Assembly (NCBI GenBank): GCA_019358875.1
Contig: JAHHIF010000019.1
Coordinates: forward strand, 1-64,000
DNA length: 64,000 nt
Direction of reading: 5' to 3'
From: Symplocastrum torsivum CPER-KK1
GTDB taxonomy: Bacteria; Cyanobacteriota; Cyanobacteriia; Cyanobacteriales; Coleofasciculaceae
Shown piece after piece: positions 52,425-60,595 of the stretch. The notes below the pieces were generated by a model. That model was given only the letters and a program-made list of their open reading frames with translations, was not told the DNA's origin and made no database searches. How positions within the stretch are numbered: position 1 is the stretch's first letter; every line of letters starts with the position of its first letter. Made by a program: the position numbers and the translations under genes.

Positions 52425-54044
52425 TCAAAGTTTCTTACGCTCTAAGTCTTTGAGTACCACCCGTGCAGCATTGCGACCTGATGCACCCATGATTCCGCCA
52501 CCTGGATGTGTGCTTGCCCCAGTTAGGTACAGCCCCTTGAGGTGCGTTTTGTAGTTAGCCATGCCAAGGAAAGGGCGCAGCATAAACATCTGATCCATAC
52601 TCATTTCCAAGTGCATGACATTGCCTCGGTACAAGCCAAGTTCACGCTCTAACCATAAGGGATGCTGGAATAATTGCCCAACTATCTTGGAACGGGTTCC
52701 AGGAGCATACTTCTCAAAGGTATCTAGAATATTCTCGGATACTTCTTCAGCCCGATCATCCCAGTTTCCGGAGGCAAGTTCGTAAGGGAAATACTGTCCC
52801 CACAACCACAACACTTCACCACCAGGTGGAGCTAGTGTATCATCGACCCCACTGAAGCTCATTGCAAAGATGGGCGGGTCTTGTGCGGGTTCACCTTTCT
52901 GGTAGTCACTGAAAGCAGTGTTGATTTGCTGGCGATCGCGACAGAGTAGTTGCAAGGCAACACGAGCATCTTTACCGGGATGGGCTGTGTAGGAGATCGG
53001 AGAATCCAGTGCCAGACGCAGCATAACGGCAAAGCCATTACCTGTCCGCATTCTTTTTGCGCCTCTCGGTCGATGTTCAGGTGGCAAGAGTTTCCCAAAT
53101 GTTTCGATCGCATGAGTTCCGGCAACTACTGTCCGTGCGGTGTAAGTCTGTCCTTCAACTTCGATGCCAACAGCACGTCCGTCTTCTACGAGAATCTTTT
53201 CGACAGGTGCATTTAAGTGTACCTCTCCACCATGAGCGGTAATGTGCTTTGCGATCGCTTGCGTTAGCATTCCCGAACCACCCTTCGGTCGGGCGACACC
53301 GCCTTCATGGTAAAGCGGTTGCCAAAGTACAAATGGGCCACTCAGCGATTCAGTAGGTGGTGGGCCAGATTGGGCAGCCATCCAGACTAATGGTGCTTTA
53401 ATCTTCTCTTCAGTGAAGTAATCATCCACGACTTGACCAAATGGTCTAAACAGCGTTTGGAATGTATTGAACCAACCCACCTGCTTAGACTTACCAGCAA
53501 TCATCTTCTTGCCCAACTCGAATGGGCTAGGACTACTCAAGAAGTAGTCTTTGATCTGGATCATCAAGGGTCGCCAATCGTTTAAGAAACGGGCGTAAGC
53601 TTCGCCTTGTCCGGGAAATTTGGCTTCTAGATGATTAATAGTTTTTGCTTCATCTCGGTAGAAGAATACCGCATCACCGTCGGGAAACGGGGCAAAGAAC
53701 ATGGGGTCTAGTTCGATATACTCTAGCCCGTAATCCTCTAGCTTCAATTCCTGCACAATCGGTGTTAAGCGAATCAGGATGTGTGCGCTGCCGCCAATGT
53801 CGAAGCGGTATCCTGGCACAATTTCCTTAGTAGAGACAGCGCCCCCAATAATATCTCTACGCTCAAACACTCCCACTTTATAGCCAGCTTGAGCTAGGTA
53901 GGCGCTGGTAATCAGGGCGTTGTGTCCACCTCCGATTGTGATTACGTCGTAGTCGTATGCGTTTGAAGCCATTGTGCTGTTTTCGTTGTCGATCGCTAAC
54001 TCCCTTAATCCCACATTACCGCTTGTGGCGATCGCATTCTTCAT
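52425..54044 (-). CDS. CrtO/CrtI-like FAD oxidoreductase
   Basis: A 539-aa flavoprotein of the phytoene-desaturase/CrtO-ketolase superfamily. Dinucleotide-binding motif VITIGGGHNALITSAYLAQAG followed by FERRDIIGGAVST near the N-terminus; mid segment GGVARPKGGSGMLTQAIA; C-terminal FAD motif GLYLTGASTHPGGGIMGASGRNAARVVL. The overall pattern is closer to CrtO-type beta-carotene ketolase than to CrtI or CrtP, but substrate cannot be assigned, as several related oxidoreductases exist in cyanobacteria. Met25 (53972) just before the FAD motif is an alternative start; neither start has a convincing ribosome-binding site. Confidence 0.85.
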   Translation of the reverse strand: MKNAIATSGNVGLRELAIDNENSTMASNAYDYDVITIGGGHNALITSAYLAQAGYKVGVFERRDIIGGAVSTKEIVPGYRFDIGGSAHILIRLTPIVQELKLEDYGLEYIELDPMFFAPFPDGDAVFFYRDEAKTINHLEAKFPGQGEAYARFLNDWRPLMIQIKDYFLSSPSPFELGKKMIAGKSKQVGWFNTFQTLFRPFGQVVDDYFTEEKIKAPLVWMAAQSGPPPTESLSGPFVLWQPLYHEGGVARPKGGSGMLTQAIAKHITAHGGEVHLNAPVEKILVEDGRAVGIEVEGQTYTARTVVAGTHAIETFGKLLPPEHRPRGAKRMRTGNGFAVMLRLALDSPISYTAHPGKDARVALQLLCRDRQQINTAFSDYQKGEPAQDPPIFAMSFSGVDDTLAPPGGEVLWLWGQYFPYELASGNWDDRAEEVSENILDTFEKYAPGTRSKIVGQLFQHPLWLERELGLYRGNVMHLEMSMDQMFMLRPFLGMANYKTHLKGLYLTGASTHPGGGIMGASGRNAARVVLKDLERKKL

Positions 54045-54093
54045 AGGCTAGAGGCTAGGGCGTGTTTTCTCGCCCCTTAGATCCCCCTAGCCC

Positions 54094-54840
54094 CTATGCA
54101 TTAATCGCATCTTTCTTAACAAAAGATGGAAGGCGGTAGGCGTTATCAGCCAATAACGGAACACAACTACTGATATTGATAGCGGCGGCAAGTTCAACAT
54201 CTTTTGCAAATCCCCGTGCAACCAACTCTTTACCTGAACTACATTGTTCCAAAGTGGTGCCGAGATTACCTTTCAAATTCTGAAATGCTGCTACAGCTAC
54301 TTCTGCTTCTGGTGAGAGTCTTCCATCTAAGTAGCTGAGAATTGCACCCGCCCCAATCAAATCTTCCCAAGCTGGACGTAAACTTCGATCTTCCCAGCGT
54401 TCGCCAGCAGGGATAACAGCAATCTTGGTTCCATAGCTTCGGGCAAAATCTGCAACAGCCTTACAGTTACGCAGACAGCCAGCTAGTGTCGGTGTTTGCC
54501 CGGTGCGTAAAGTCAGAGAAGCACCATTGGGTGATGGTAAGACAAGTCTGGTTCCAGCCGGAATATCAACCAGTGAGACAGGAGAGAGGGAGTAGCCATT
54601 GCTAGCTTGACGCTTCTGACTTGCGAGTTCGGCATTCACAGATTGGGCATAATCAACAGTTGATTCATCCTTCCATCGGTAAGGAAATATTGTTGCTCCC
54701 CGATTAGTCGCAATTTCAACAGACGTTGAAAAAGAGAGGACATCAACAATAACTACAACATCACTAATTGGGGCAAGTTTTGCCACGCCTTGCTCACCCC
54801 ACTCACACCGAAGCTCAAACTCTGACTGGTCGAAAATCAT
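54094..54840 (-). CDS. comB: ComB-like 2-phosphosulfolactate phosphatase
   Basis: About 248 aa from the ATG at 54840 (an upstream start at 54927 would add 29 poorly conserved residues). Matches the ComB family, Mg-dependent acid phosphatases first described in methanogen coenzyme M synthesis: VVIVDVLSFSTSVEIATNRGA, TRLVLPSPNGASLTL, GCLRNCKAVADFARSYG, AVIPAGERWEDRSLRPAWEDLIGAGAIL. Cyanobacteria keep homologues although they do not make coenzyme M in the methanogen way, so the true substrate here is open (sulfolactate-type or another phosphoester). It is the gene upstream of the CrtO-like gene on the same strand, with a ~50-base gap. Confidence 0.88.
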   Translation of the reverse strand: MIFDQSEFELRCEWGEQGVAKLAPISDVVVIVDVLSFSTSVEIATNRGATIFPYRWKDESTVDYAQSVNAELASQKRQASNGYSLSPVSLVDIPAGTRLVLPSPNGASLTLRTGQTPTLAGCLRNCKAVADFARSYGTKIAVIPAGERWEDRSLRPAWEDLIGAGAILSYLDGRLSPEAEVAVAAFQNLKGNLGTTLEQCSSGKELVARGFAKDVELAAAINISSCVPLLADNAYRLPSFVKKDAINA

Positions 54841-55239
54841 AATCTTCAGGGTGCTGGATTGGGGTAACGAGCATGAACAAGAAGAATACAGGAGTTCAGA
54901 ATTCTTCTGAACCCTTTCAATCAACAATTCATACTTTGATTCAGTAACGTTTGGAATTGATGCGGTTGTCTAGACAATGAACAGAAAAATGCGATCGCTA
55001 CTTCCAGAATTTCTCAATACAAACAGCATCACTCTCACCAGTTATCTGAATTTGTAGTCTTAATCCAAACCGAGTGGGTGCAACATCTCTCTCGAATTCT
55101 TGTACTCTAGTGCTAGCTAGAACGGGGAGCTTCAATAAGAAGCACTTTACCGCTAAACTAAAACCGGAAGCAAGTGAGCCGGAATGCAAGTCCGTCACTA
55201 GAATTGAGACATTGTTGCCGCTAATTAGGTGAAGTGCCG
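54841..55239. other. Spacer between comB and SLH gene
   Basis: About 400 bp in divergent position, so it should contain both promoters. A 66-aa minus-strand frame at 54998-55198 (ending IQITGESDAVCIEKFWK) has protein-like composition but no ribosome-binding site or recognised motif, so I leave it uncalled. There is one HIP1 site near 54991. Confidence 0.4.
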
Positions 55240-56211
55240 ATGACGAATTTACCGCCTCGTGACCCCCGTTCGTCTAATCTAGGTTTCGATGAGTTAATTG
55301 GTGTTGTTGTCGCCTTCGGTGTGATTGGCACAATTTTGGCTGTGTTGCTTGGTCAAAAGGACAATCGGTTTGGTTTTGAAGCCTTAGATCCTTCATCAAC
55401 AACTACTCCAGCCAGTCCAGGGGCTTTAATCATTCCTAGCCCTACGCCAGAAGCAACGTTACCCACTCCAATAGCAAGAGAGACACCGTCACCTTCACCA
55501 ACAACAGTAGGACCACGAAGAGTAGGGCAGCGAGCGGTGGGTCCCTTAATAGTGGGAGCCGCTCCAGCCGCAAAGACAGAGGAAGCGGAAGCGGAAGCTA
55601 CTCCAGTTAAGGGTTTCTCAGATGTTCCTCAAGACTATTGGGCACGTCCTTACATTGAAGCACTAACCCAGAGAGAAGTCATCGCTGGCTATACTGATGG
55701 AACTTTCCGCCCTGACGAACCAGTAACCAGGGCAGCATTCGCGGCTCAGTTAGATAAAGCGTTTGCCGAGAAACCCGTTGCAGGCACTCCAAGATATACC
55801 GCAGACTATAAGGATGTTGCTAACCAGTTCTGGGCATCATCAGCAATTCGGCAAGCAAGCGCCAACGGATTTATGCGAGGCTATCCTGGAAATGTCTTTC
55901 GACCTCAACAAGAAATTTCTAAGCTGCAAGCCTTGCTAGCGCTCAATAGTGGGCTGAATTTACCTGCACCTGCGGCTCCTAACCAAGTTTTACAGGTTTA
56001 TCAAGATGCTGCTCAAATTCCTAAGTATGCAACTAACGCTGTGGCAGCAGCGACACAAGCAGGGATTGTGGTCAATCATCCCAATCGCCAACAACTAAAC
56101 CCAAACATCCTCATCACTCGTGCTGAAGCGGCGGCATTGATTCATCAAGCGATGGCAAAAGCTGGCAAGGTGGAAGAAATTTCAACTGAATACCTTGTTA
56201 AGCCACAATAG
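55240..56211 (+). CDS. SLH-domain envelope protein
   Basis: 323 aa from the ATG at 55240 (AGGTGA upstream; a GTG two codons earlier is possible). Membrane anchor at ~17-40 (ELIGVVVAFGVIGTILAVLLGQ), then a Pro/Thr/Ser-rich spacer (~55-115), and S-layer homology repeats at ~125-315: FSDVPQDYWARPYIEALTQREVIAGYTDGTFRPDEPVTRAAFA, YKDVANQFWASSAIRQASANGFMRGYPGN.FRPQQEISKLQAL, and a weaker third (YQDAAQIPKYATNAVAAATQAGIV). It tethers to peptidoglycan-linked polymers in the periplasm or outer envelope. Similar SLH proteins are common in cyanobacteria. Convergent with the phosphorylase-kinase-like gene. Confidence 0.92.
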   Translation: MTNLPPRDPRSSNLGFDELIGVVVAFGVIGTILAVLLGQKDNRFGFEALDPSSTTTPASPGALIIPSPTPEATLPTPIARETPSPSPTTVGPRRVGQRAVGPLIVGAAPAAKTEEAEAEATPVKGFSDVPQDYWARPYIEALTQREVIAGYTDGTFRPDEPVTRAAFAAQLDKAFAEKPVAGTPRYTADYKDVANQFWASSAIRQASANGFMRGYPGNVFRPQQEISKLQALLALNSGLNLPAPAAPNQVLQVYQDAAQIPKYATNAVAAATQAGIVVNHPNRQQLNPNILITRAEAAALIHQAMAKAGKVEEISTEYLVKPQ

Positions 56212-56369
56212 ACGGCTGGCAGTTAAGCTTCTATCAAATGGTGAGAGCAGGTATGTCTTTGCAGCAGGCTTGGCAATTATGACGATTGCATTCCAGAAAA
56301 TGATGCTTGAGGAGTATCTTTACAAGGAGAAGCTGTTCATGAGCGATCGCACTCGTGAACAGCTAGGTA

Positions 56370-59300
56370 TCAGCTCTTCACAACACTGACTTGCCTAACT
56401 TGGGTGAGGAAGCGGAACGCTTTGACGTAAAAGTTTGCACAATCGCAAGGAGACGTGTTGTAAAACAGGCTCCACGCAGCGGCTTTGTCCTCATCATAGT
56501 GGTTGGCTCGTTCAGGATAGCGTTCCAGCCATGCCAGTCGCACGGCATGACCAATTAGCACATCCAGCACAATATATTCTTTGATTTGCAAGTTGGGGTT
56601 GCGATCGCATACTTGAGCCAGCGTTATCAGCGTCTCAACATTGACTTGTCTGTACTGTGGTGCTGAAATTTTATTGAGCAGATGCTCCACTCGCAGAGCA
56701 AAATTCTTTTCCCCCGGTGTCATCTGTGCCAGCAAAAAGTCACTATCTAGACGATTACGAGGCTCTAGCTTATCGCCAATTAACACGCCTTTGCCGTGTT
56801 TCATCAAGCGCCAAACACATTTGAAAAAGTCAGGCGGAAGGCGGTTCATACTTCCCTGCTGTTGCCGATAACGCAACCAGCCTCCTTCTGACACCTCTGT
56901 TTCATCTTGTGTTGCTGGTTGTACCACCCAATCAATTTCACTCTCGTTTTGTTTAAGCTGTAGCGATTCTTGCTGATGTAATAGCTGACTCATCCCTGCA
57001 TACCCAGCTAAGCAGGAACGGAGTCGCCTAGTCACCTCAAACGGTGTAAATTCCATCAACTGTTGATGGGCTTCATCCTGAGTGACACCCAACTCCCGTG
57101 CCAGTTCGCTGGTAATCAGTAGAATTAAATAACCTACACGTAGCGTCAGTAGACCTTTGAACAAGTGGGGTTCCGACCTAATTAACATACCGAGATAGAT
57201 CAGAATTTCCTGACTCAAGACGCGATCGCGAATATCCTCCCGACAGAATTGATGGATTTTTTCCATAATTTGGTCGTTAGGCATCGGGCTTGTAATCAGC
57301 GATGCTTCACTGTAAGACTTGCCGACTGCAATCTGCTTACCACGTACCAAGAGATTGGTCACCATGTCCGACAAACAAAGATCGACCATCTGTCGCAATC
57401 CCGCAGCTTGACGAATAATTGCCCAAACTCCAGTATGACCTGCCTTTGTGTAGACTTCATCGAGCAAGTCCGCCACCGTAACCGATTGCCCCCAGCCACC
57501 CAAACCTGTGTCAAACTCAAGACCGCAGAGACGGGTTAACCTCTGCAACAACTGAATTTGCTCATAGAGGTTAAGAGACTCACGCAACTGAGAAAGCAAG
57601 ATTCCCACCTCGGTTTCTGACTCGATCTGAAATTCTTGGGTATAGTTCAACGGCAAGTTTTTCTCACTCGCGCAAGCCAAGTGATACCGTCGTGACATGG
57701 TATCTTTGACCGACTCCTTAGAAAATTCAAAGTCGTGCAGAAAATCAATCCGTTCACTTCCAGCTTTCAGTATTAGCTGATTTAGCCGCCCCAGTTTGAC
57801 CTTTACACCATTACAATGACCATCTTTTAGTTCCTGCATCAATGCCAACAACGCCTCGCTGCCCGTCTCCAGCATCGTCTGGGTCAACATTAGCGTCATT
57901 GTCGGACGCCCCGGTGGATTCCAATGATCCCGAATATAAGCCAGTTCACTTTTAATCTGTTCCACCAGGAAATGGTAGTCAAGCGTTAGGTAAAATTGCT
58001 GCGGGTCTAAAATGCACGGCAGGAAGACCATTGTCTCGCCCCGAAGGCGATAGATTCTTGATGTTGTCAGACTCCGCAAACGCCGCGCCGGACGTCCACT
58101 CATACCCAGCTTGTCGTTGCGCCCAACTTGGGTATAAGCGGCTGACAGTTCTCCTGCGTGACGCACCTGAATCGGCTCTATCTGCTCAGGAGTTTGCGTC
58201 TCAATACCGTAGACTTCCAGTTTGGCTTGCAAATCTTCATTTTCCGCCAGCAGTGCGATTTGTACGACGACTTCCCGTTGCCGCCCTACACGTAAGTAGC
58301 GTCCTAGTGGGTCAATATCGCCAACGGACAATAACCCTTCACTCAGCATCTGACCCAGCAGATACAACCCTTGCGCCCAAACCAATGGAATATTTTCGTT
58401 CGCCAAACGTGGCTGGCTGTGAGGATTTGCCTTCTCTGCCTCTACATTCTCAGCGGGAACGTAGTAAAGCTCTGGTAGGAGACGTAAACCATCGCGTTCA
58501 ACTACTATTGACTCCAAACGCTCCTGGTATTCTTTGACTTGTGCTGCATCTCCCCGAAATATGCCATCCAGAAGTAGGTAGGTGAAAAACAACGGCCACT
58601 CACACTCTATATTTTCAAACTGTTGCAGTTCCCAAGGTTCGTAGTGCAAGCGATCGCAATTTTCCAAAACCGTTTGGTGTCCATCCCTCAAGAAGCGTTT
58701 GCAACCATATCGTCCTTGCAGTTTGTTGATGATTTCCAAACGTGTGCGTTCCACTAACTCCTCATCTTCCACCGCAAACGCAGGAAAACTAATCGCGCTC
58801 AACAAAGCCGCGTCAACTTCTTTAGAGTTAGATTCTCTAGGCAACAGGTTTTGCAGTGTAATTCGGGCGCGAGCAATTTCATCCGGTAGGACGTGGATAA
58901 CGGAGGCTTGAGAACCACGGACACCAAACAAATCTAATTTATTGATCGCTTCCAGTGCCGCTTTTGCCATTCCGATGGAACTAGCATTCAGTTCTGGATG
59001 GGCATTATTAATCTTGTTACCTCGCTCCCAAATGCCATAATCGGGAGTTCGATAGGCACGTCCGATGTAGTGAACTAGATTCTGGACAAAGTTCACCTCG
59101 TCAATCGTATCGATAATCTCCAACCCTGAAGCGGTCATCTGGGCAAGCATCAGCAGCCAAAGCGAGGTTGCATCAACTTGTAAATGTCCCCATTCCCCAT
59201 CGCCAACAACAATGTCACCCGTCTGGGTATCGTACTTGGCGTGTAAAGAATCTTTTATCGCCTGGGTATATTTAAAATGCTCAACTTTATGAGCCTGTCG

Positions 59301-59591
59301 CATCATCGCGTACAACAACCCACGCATCAACTTGATGACGCTATGTTCTAGTTCATAGATACGTCCTTTATCTTCATCAAGTTTGCGGTAAGCTAGCGCC
59401 AAACCCCACACCGCCAAAATGCTGTAGACGTTATCTCGCACCCAGGCATCGTTATAGTCACCATGAGCATTAACGGCAGTACTTGCAGGTAGTAAACCTG
59501 TGATCGGATTCTGGCGTGAAAGAATAATGGTCTTGATTTGTTGATAGTAATAATCCAGACGAGTTGATAATTGAGTAGCAGTTTTGGACAT
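56370..59591 (-). CDS. Phosphorylase b kinase alpha-subunit homologue
   Basis: A 1073-aa cytoplasmic protein with the full-length architecture of the regulatory alpha/beta subunit of animal glycogen phosphorylase kinase. The N-terminal ~430 residues are a GH15-like (alpha/alpha)6 toroid (HGDYNDAWVRDNVYSILAVW, GDGEWGHLQVDATSLWLLML, DYGIWERGNKIN, ELNASSIGMAKAALEAI, FRDGHQTV-like LRDGHQTVLEN, ENIECEWPLFFTYLLLDG). Two further regions follow, ending with no obvious farnesylation CaaX site (unlike animal alpha). Similarity to human PHKA along the first half is striking by memory. A regulatory, glucan-binding or cryptic glucoamylase-like role is possible. It lies ~5 kb from the GlgE cluster. ATG is preceded by CTGGAG. 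Confidence 0.9.
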   Translation of the reverse strand: MSKTATQLSTRLDYYYQQIKTIILSRQNPITGLLPASTAVNAHGDYNDAWVRDNVYSILAVWGLALAYRKLDEDKGRIYELEHSVIKLMRGLLYAMMRQAHKVEHFKYTQAIKDSLHAKYDTQTGDIVVGDGEWGHLQVDATSLWLLMLAQMTASGLEIIDTIDEVNFVQNLVHYIGRAYRTPDYGIWERGNKINNAHPELNASSIGMAKAALEAINKLDLFGVRGSQASVIHVLPDEIARARITLQNLLPRESNSKEVDAALLSAISFPAFAVEDEELVERTRLEIINKLQGRYGCKRFLRDGHQTVLENCDRLHYEPWELQQFENIECEWPLFFTYLLLDGIFRGDAAQVKEYQERLESIVVERDGLRLLPELYYVPAENVEAEKANPHSQPRLANENIPLVWAQGLYLLGQMLSEGLLSVGDIDPLGRYLRVGRQREVVVQIALLAENEDLQAKLEVYGIETQTPEQIEPIQVRHAGELSAAYTQVGRNDKLGMSGRPARRLRSLTTSRIYRLRGETMVFLPCILDPQQFYLTLDYHFLVEQIKSELAYIRDHWNPPGRPTMTLMLTQTMLETGSEALLALMQELKDGHCNGVKVKLGRLNQLILKAGSERIDFLHDFEFSKESVKDTMSRRYHLACASEKNLPLNYTQEFQIESETEVGILLSQLRESLNLYEQIQLLQRLTRLCGLEFDTGLGGWGQSVTVADLLDEVYTKAGHTGVWAIIRQAAGLRQMVDLCLSDMVTNLLVRGKQIAVGKSYSEASLITSPMPNDQIMEKIHQFCREDIRDRVLSQEILIYLGMLIRSEPHLFKGLLTLRVGYLILLITSELARELGVTQDEAHQQLMEFTPFEVTRRLRSCLAGYAGMSQLLHQQESLQLKQNESEIDWVVQPATQDETEVSEGGWLRYRQQQGSMNRLPPDFFKCVWRLMKHGKGVLIGDKLEPRNRLDSDFLLAQMTPGEKNFALRVEHLLNKISAPQYRQVNVETLITLAQVCDRNPNLQIKEYIVLDVLIGHAVRLAWLERYPERANHYDEDKAAAWSLFYNTSPCDCANFYVKAFRFLTQVRQVSVVKS

Positions 59592-60521
59592 AGAATTCTC
59601 CAGTAACTTCAGGAATTTGACCCAGGCGCAGTGAGATATATCCAGTACGTGGAAGTCAATCTGAACTGGGTCTTGTACAGGCGATTTGCCAACTGATTGA
59701 GGTTGATTAGATTTTTCTAAAGGTCTTCTTTAACGGCTTTTTTTAAACACAAGGGTTGGGAGCCTGTCAATAAGCCCTCATCCCCTAACCCCTTCTCAAG
59801 AGCGCTCTTGAGAAGGGGAACTGGAATTTGGCTCCCCCTCGCCCAGTATTGGGAGAGGGGGCTGGGAGGTGAGGGCAGGAGATTGTTTGCAAAACTGACA
59901 TGCTCCCAAAGGGTTTAACTCTGTAGTTAAAGCTATGAATTTACTACTAATCTGTATCAAAGTTTGGATAAGCCTATCCGTATATTTGATAACGTTTTCA
60001 ATTCTTGATCGCGCTTATAAATAGCACAAAATCTGAGAAATTTATCTCGAAAGATAGAAGATGTATTGAACCACAAATGTCTTTCTCTATGCCTTACATA
60101 CATAAACCTAGACATTATTGGCATCACTGATTGCCTGGATGCTGATGAAGTACCCAAAGTACATAATAGGAATATCAATTAGATTGTTAATATTCCCTGA
60201 TTAATGGGGCTGCCATCTAACCAGAGTGCTTGTGGATTATGCTAATCAACAGGCACAGGCTAAGAGACTCTGAAGTAGACCAGCAAAGCGTCACAAGAGA
60301 ATCTTCCCGACCCGTAGGGATAATGAAAACGTCAGAGGTATCTGCCGAAAGGTACAGAGATTTAGTAAGATAAACTATCTGTTGATAGACACAAAATAGT
60401 TGTAATCAAGCTAAGTTTTCACTAACAAGTAAACTGGACAGGTAAGTGTTTTTTGTTTCCAGTTCTTGTCTGCTTTCTGTGAACTTTTTTTATTAAGTTC
60501 TCTCGATAGGAGGCTCATAAC
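59592..60521. other. Long spacer upstream of aconitase
   Basis: About 930 bp with no credible gene (a 73-aa minus-strand frame at 59957-60178 lacks support). It includes the interspersed palindrome at 59789-59818, a second imperfect GC-rich stem at ~59830-59865 (gctccccctcgccc/gggagagggggc), then AT-rich sequence to 60510. The end carries a strong ribosome-binding site at 60508-60513. Confidence 0.45.
59789..59818. repeat. 30-bp perfect palindrome in cyanobacterial repeat
   Basis: CCCCTTCTCAAGAGC joined directly to its reverse complement, so the two strands are identical. It lies within ccctcatcccctaacc...gaaggggaactgg, a framework common in cyanobacterial interspersed repeats, where the middle usually varies. 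A second stem follows (59830-59865), and the whole unit spans ~59775-59880. Confidence 0.8.
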
Positions 60522-60563
60522 ATGGCGACTACTGACACAGTACGCTCAGTCTTTATTCTTTGA
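60522..60563 (+). CDS. 13-codon leader ORF upstream of aconitase
   Basis: ATG at 60522 with an excellent Shine-Dalgarno (TAGGAGG, 8 bases upstream) begins MATTDTVRSVFIL and stops at 60561-60563, 32 bases before the aconitase ATG, which itself has no Shine-Dalgarno. It could be a translated leader controlling aconitase, or the stump of a gene that lost its remainder. The frame after the stop, if shifted by one, continues DIQHLPERVTTDEHDI, so a frameshifted longer gene is also possible. Confidence 0.4.
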   Translation: MATTDTVRSVFIL

Positions 60564-60595
60564 TATCCAACATTTACCAGAGCGCGTGACTACCG

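Noticed and set aside
54998..55198. 66-codon minus-strand frame in the comB-SLH spacer
   Set aside because: Composition is somewhat protein-like but no ribosome-binding site, domain or context supports it; left in the spacer note.
56195..56389. 64-codon plus-strand frame between the SLH and PhK-like genes
   Set aside because: It overlaps the ends of both neighbours and has no convincing start; it is probably a chance frame through a spacer.
59957..60178. 73-codon minus-strand frame upstream of aconitase
   Set aside because: AT-rich, low-complexity translation with no supporting signal.
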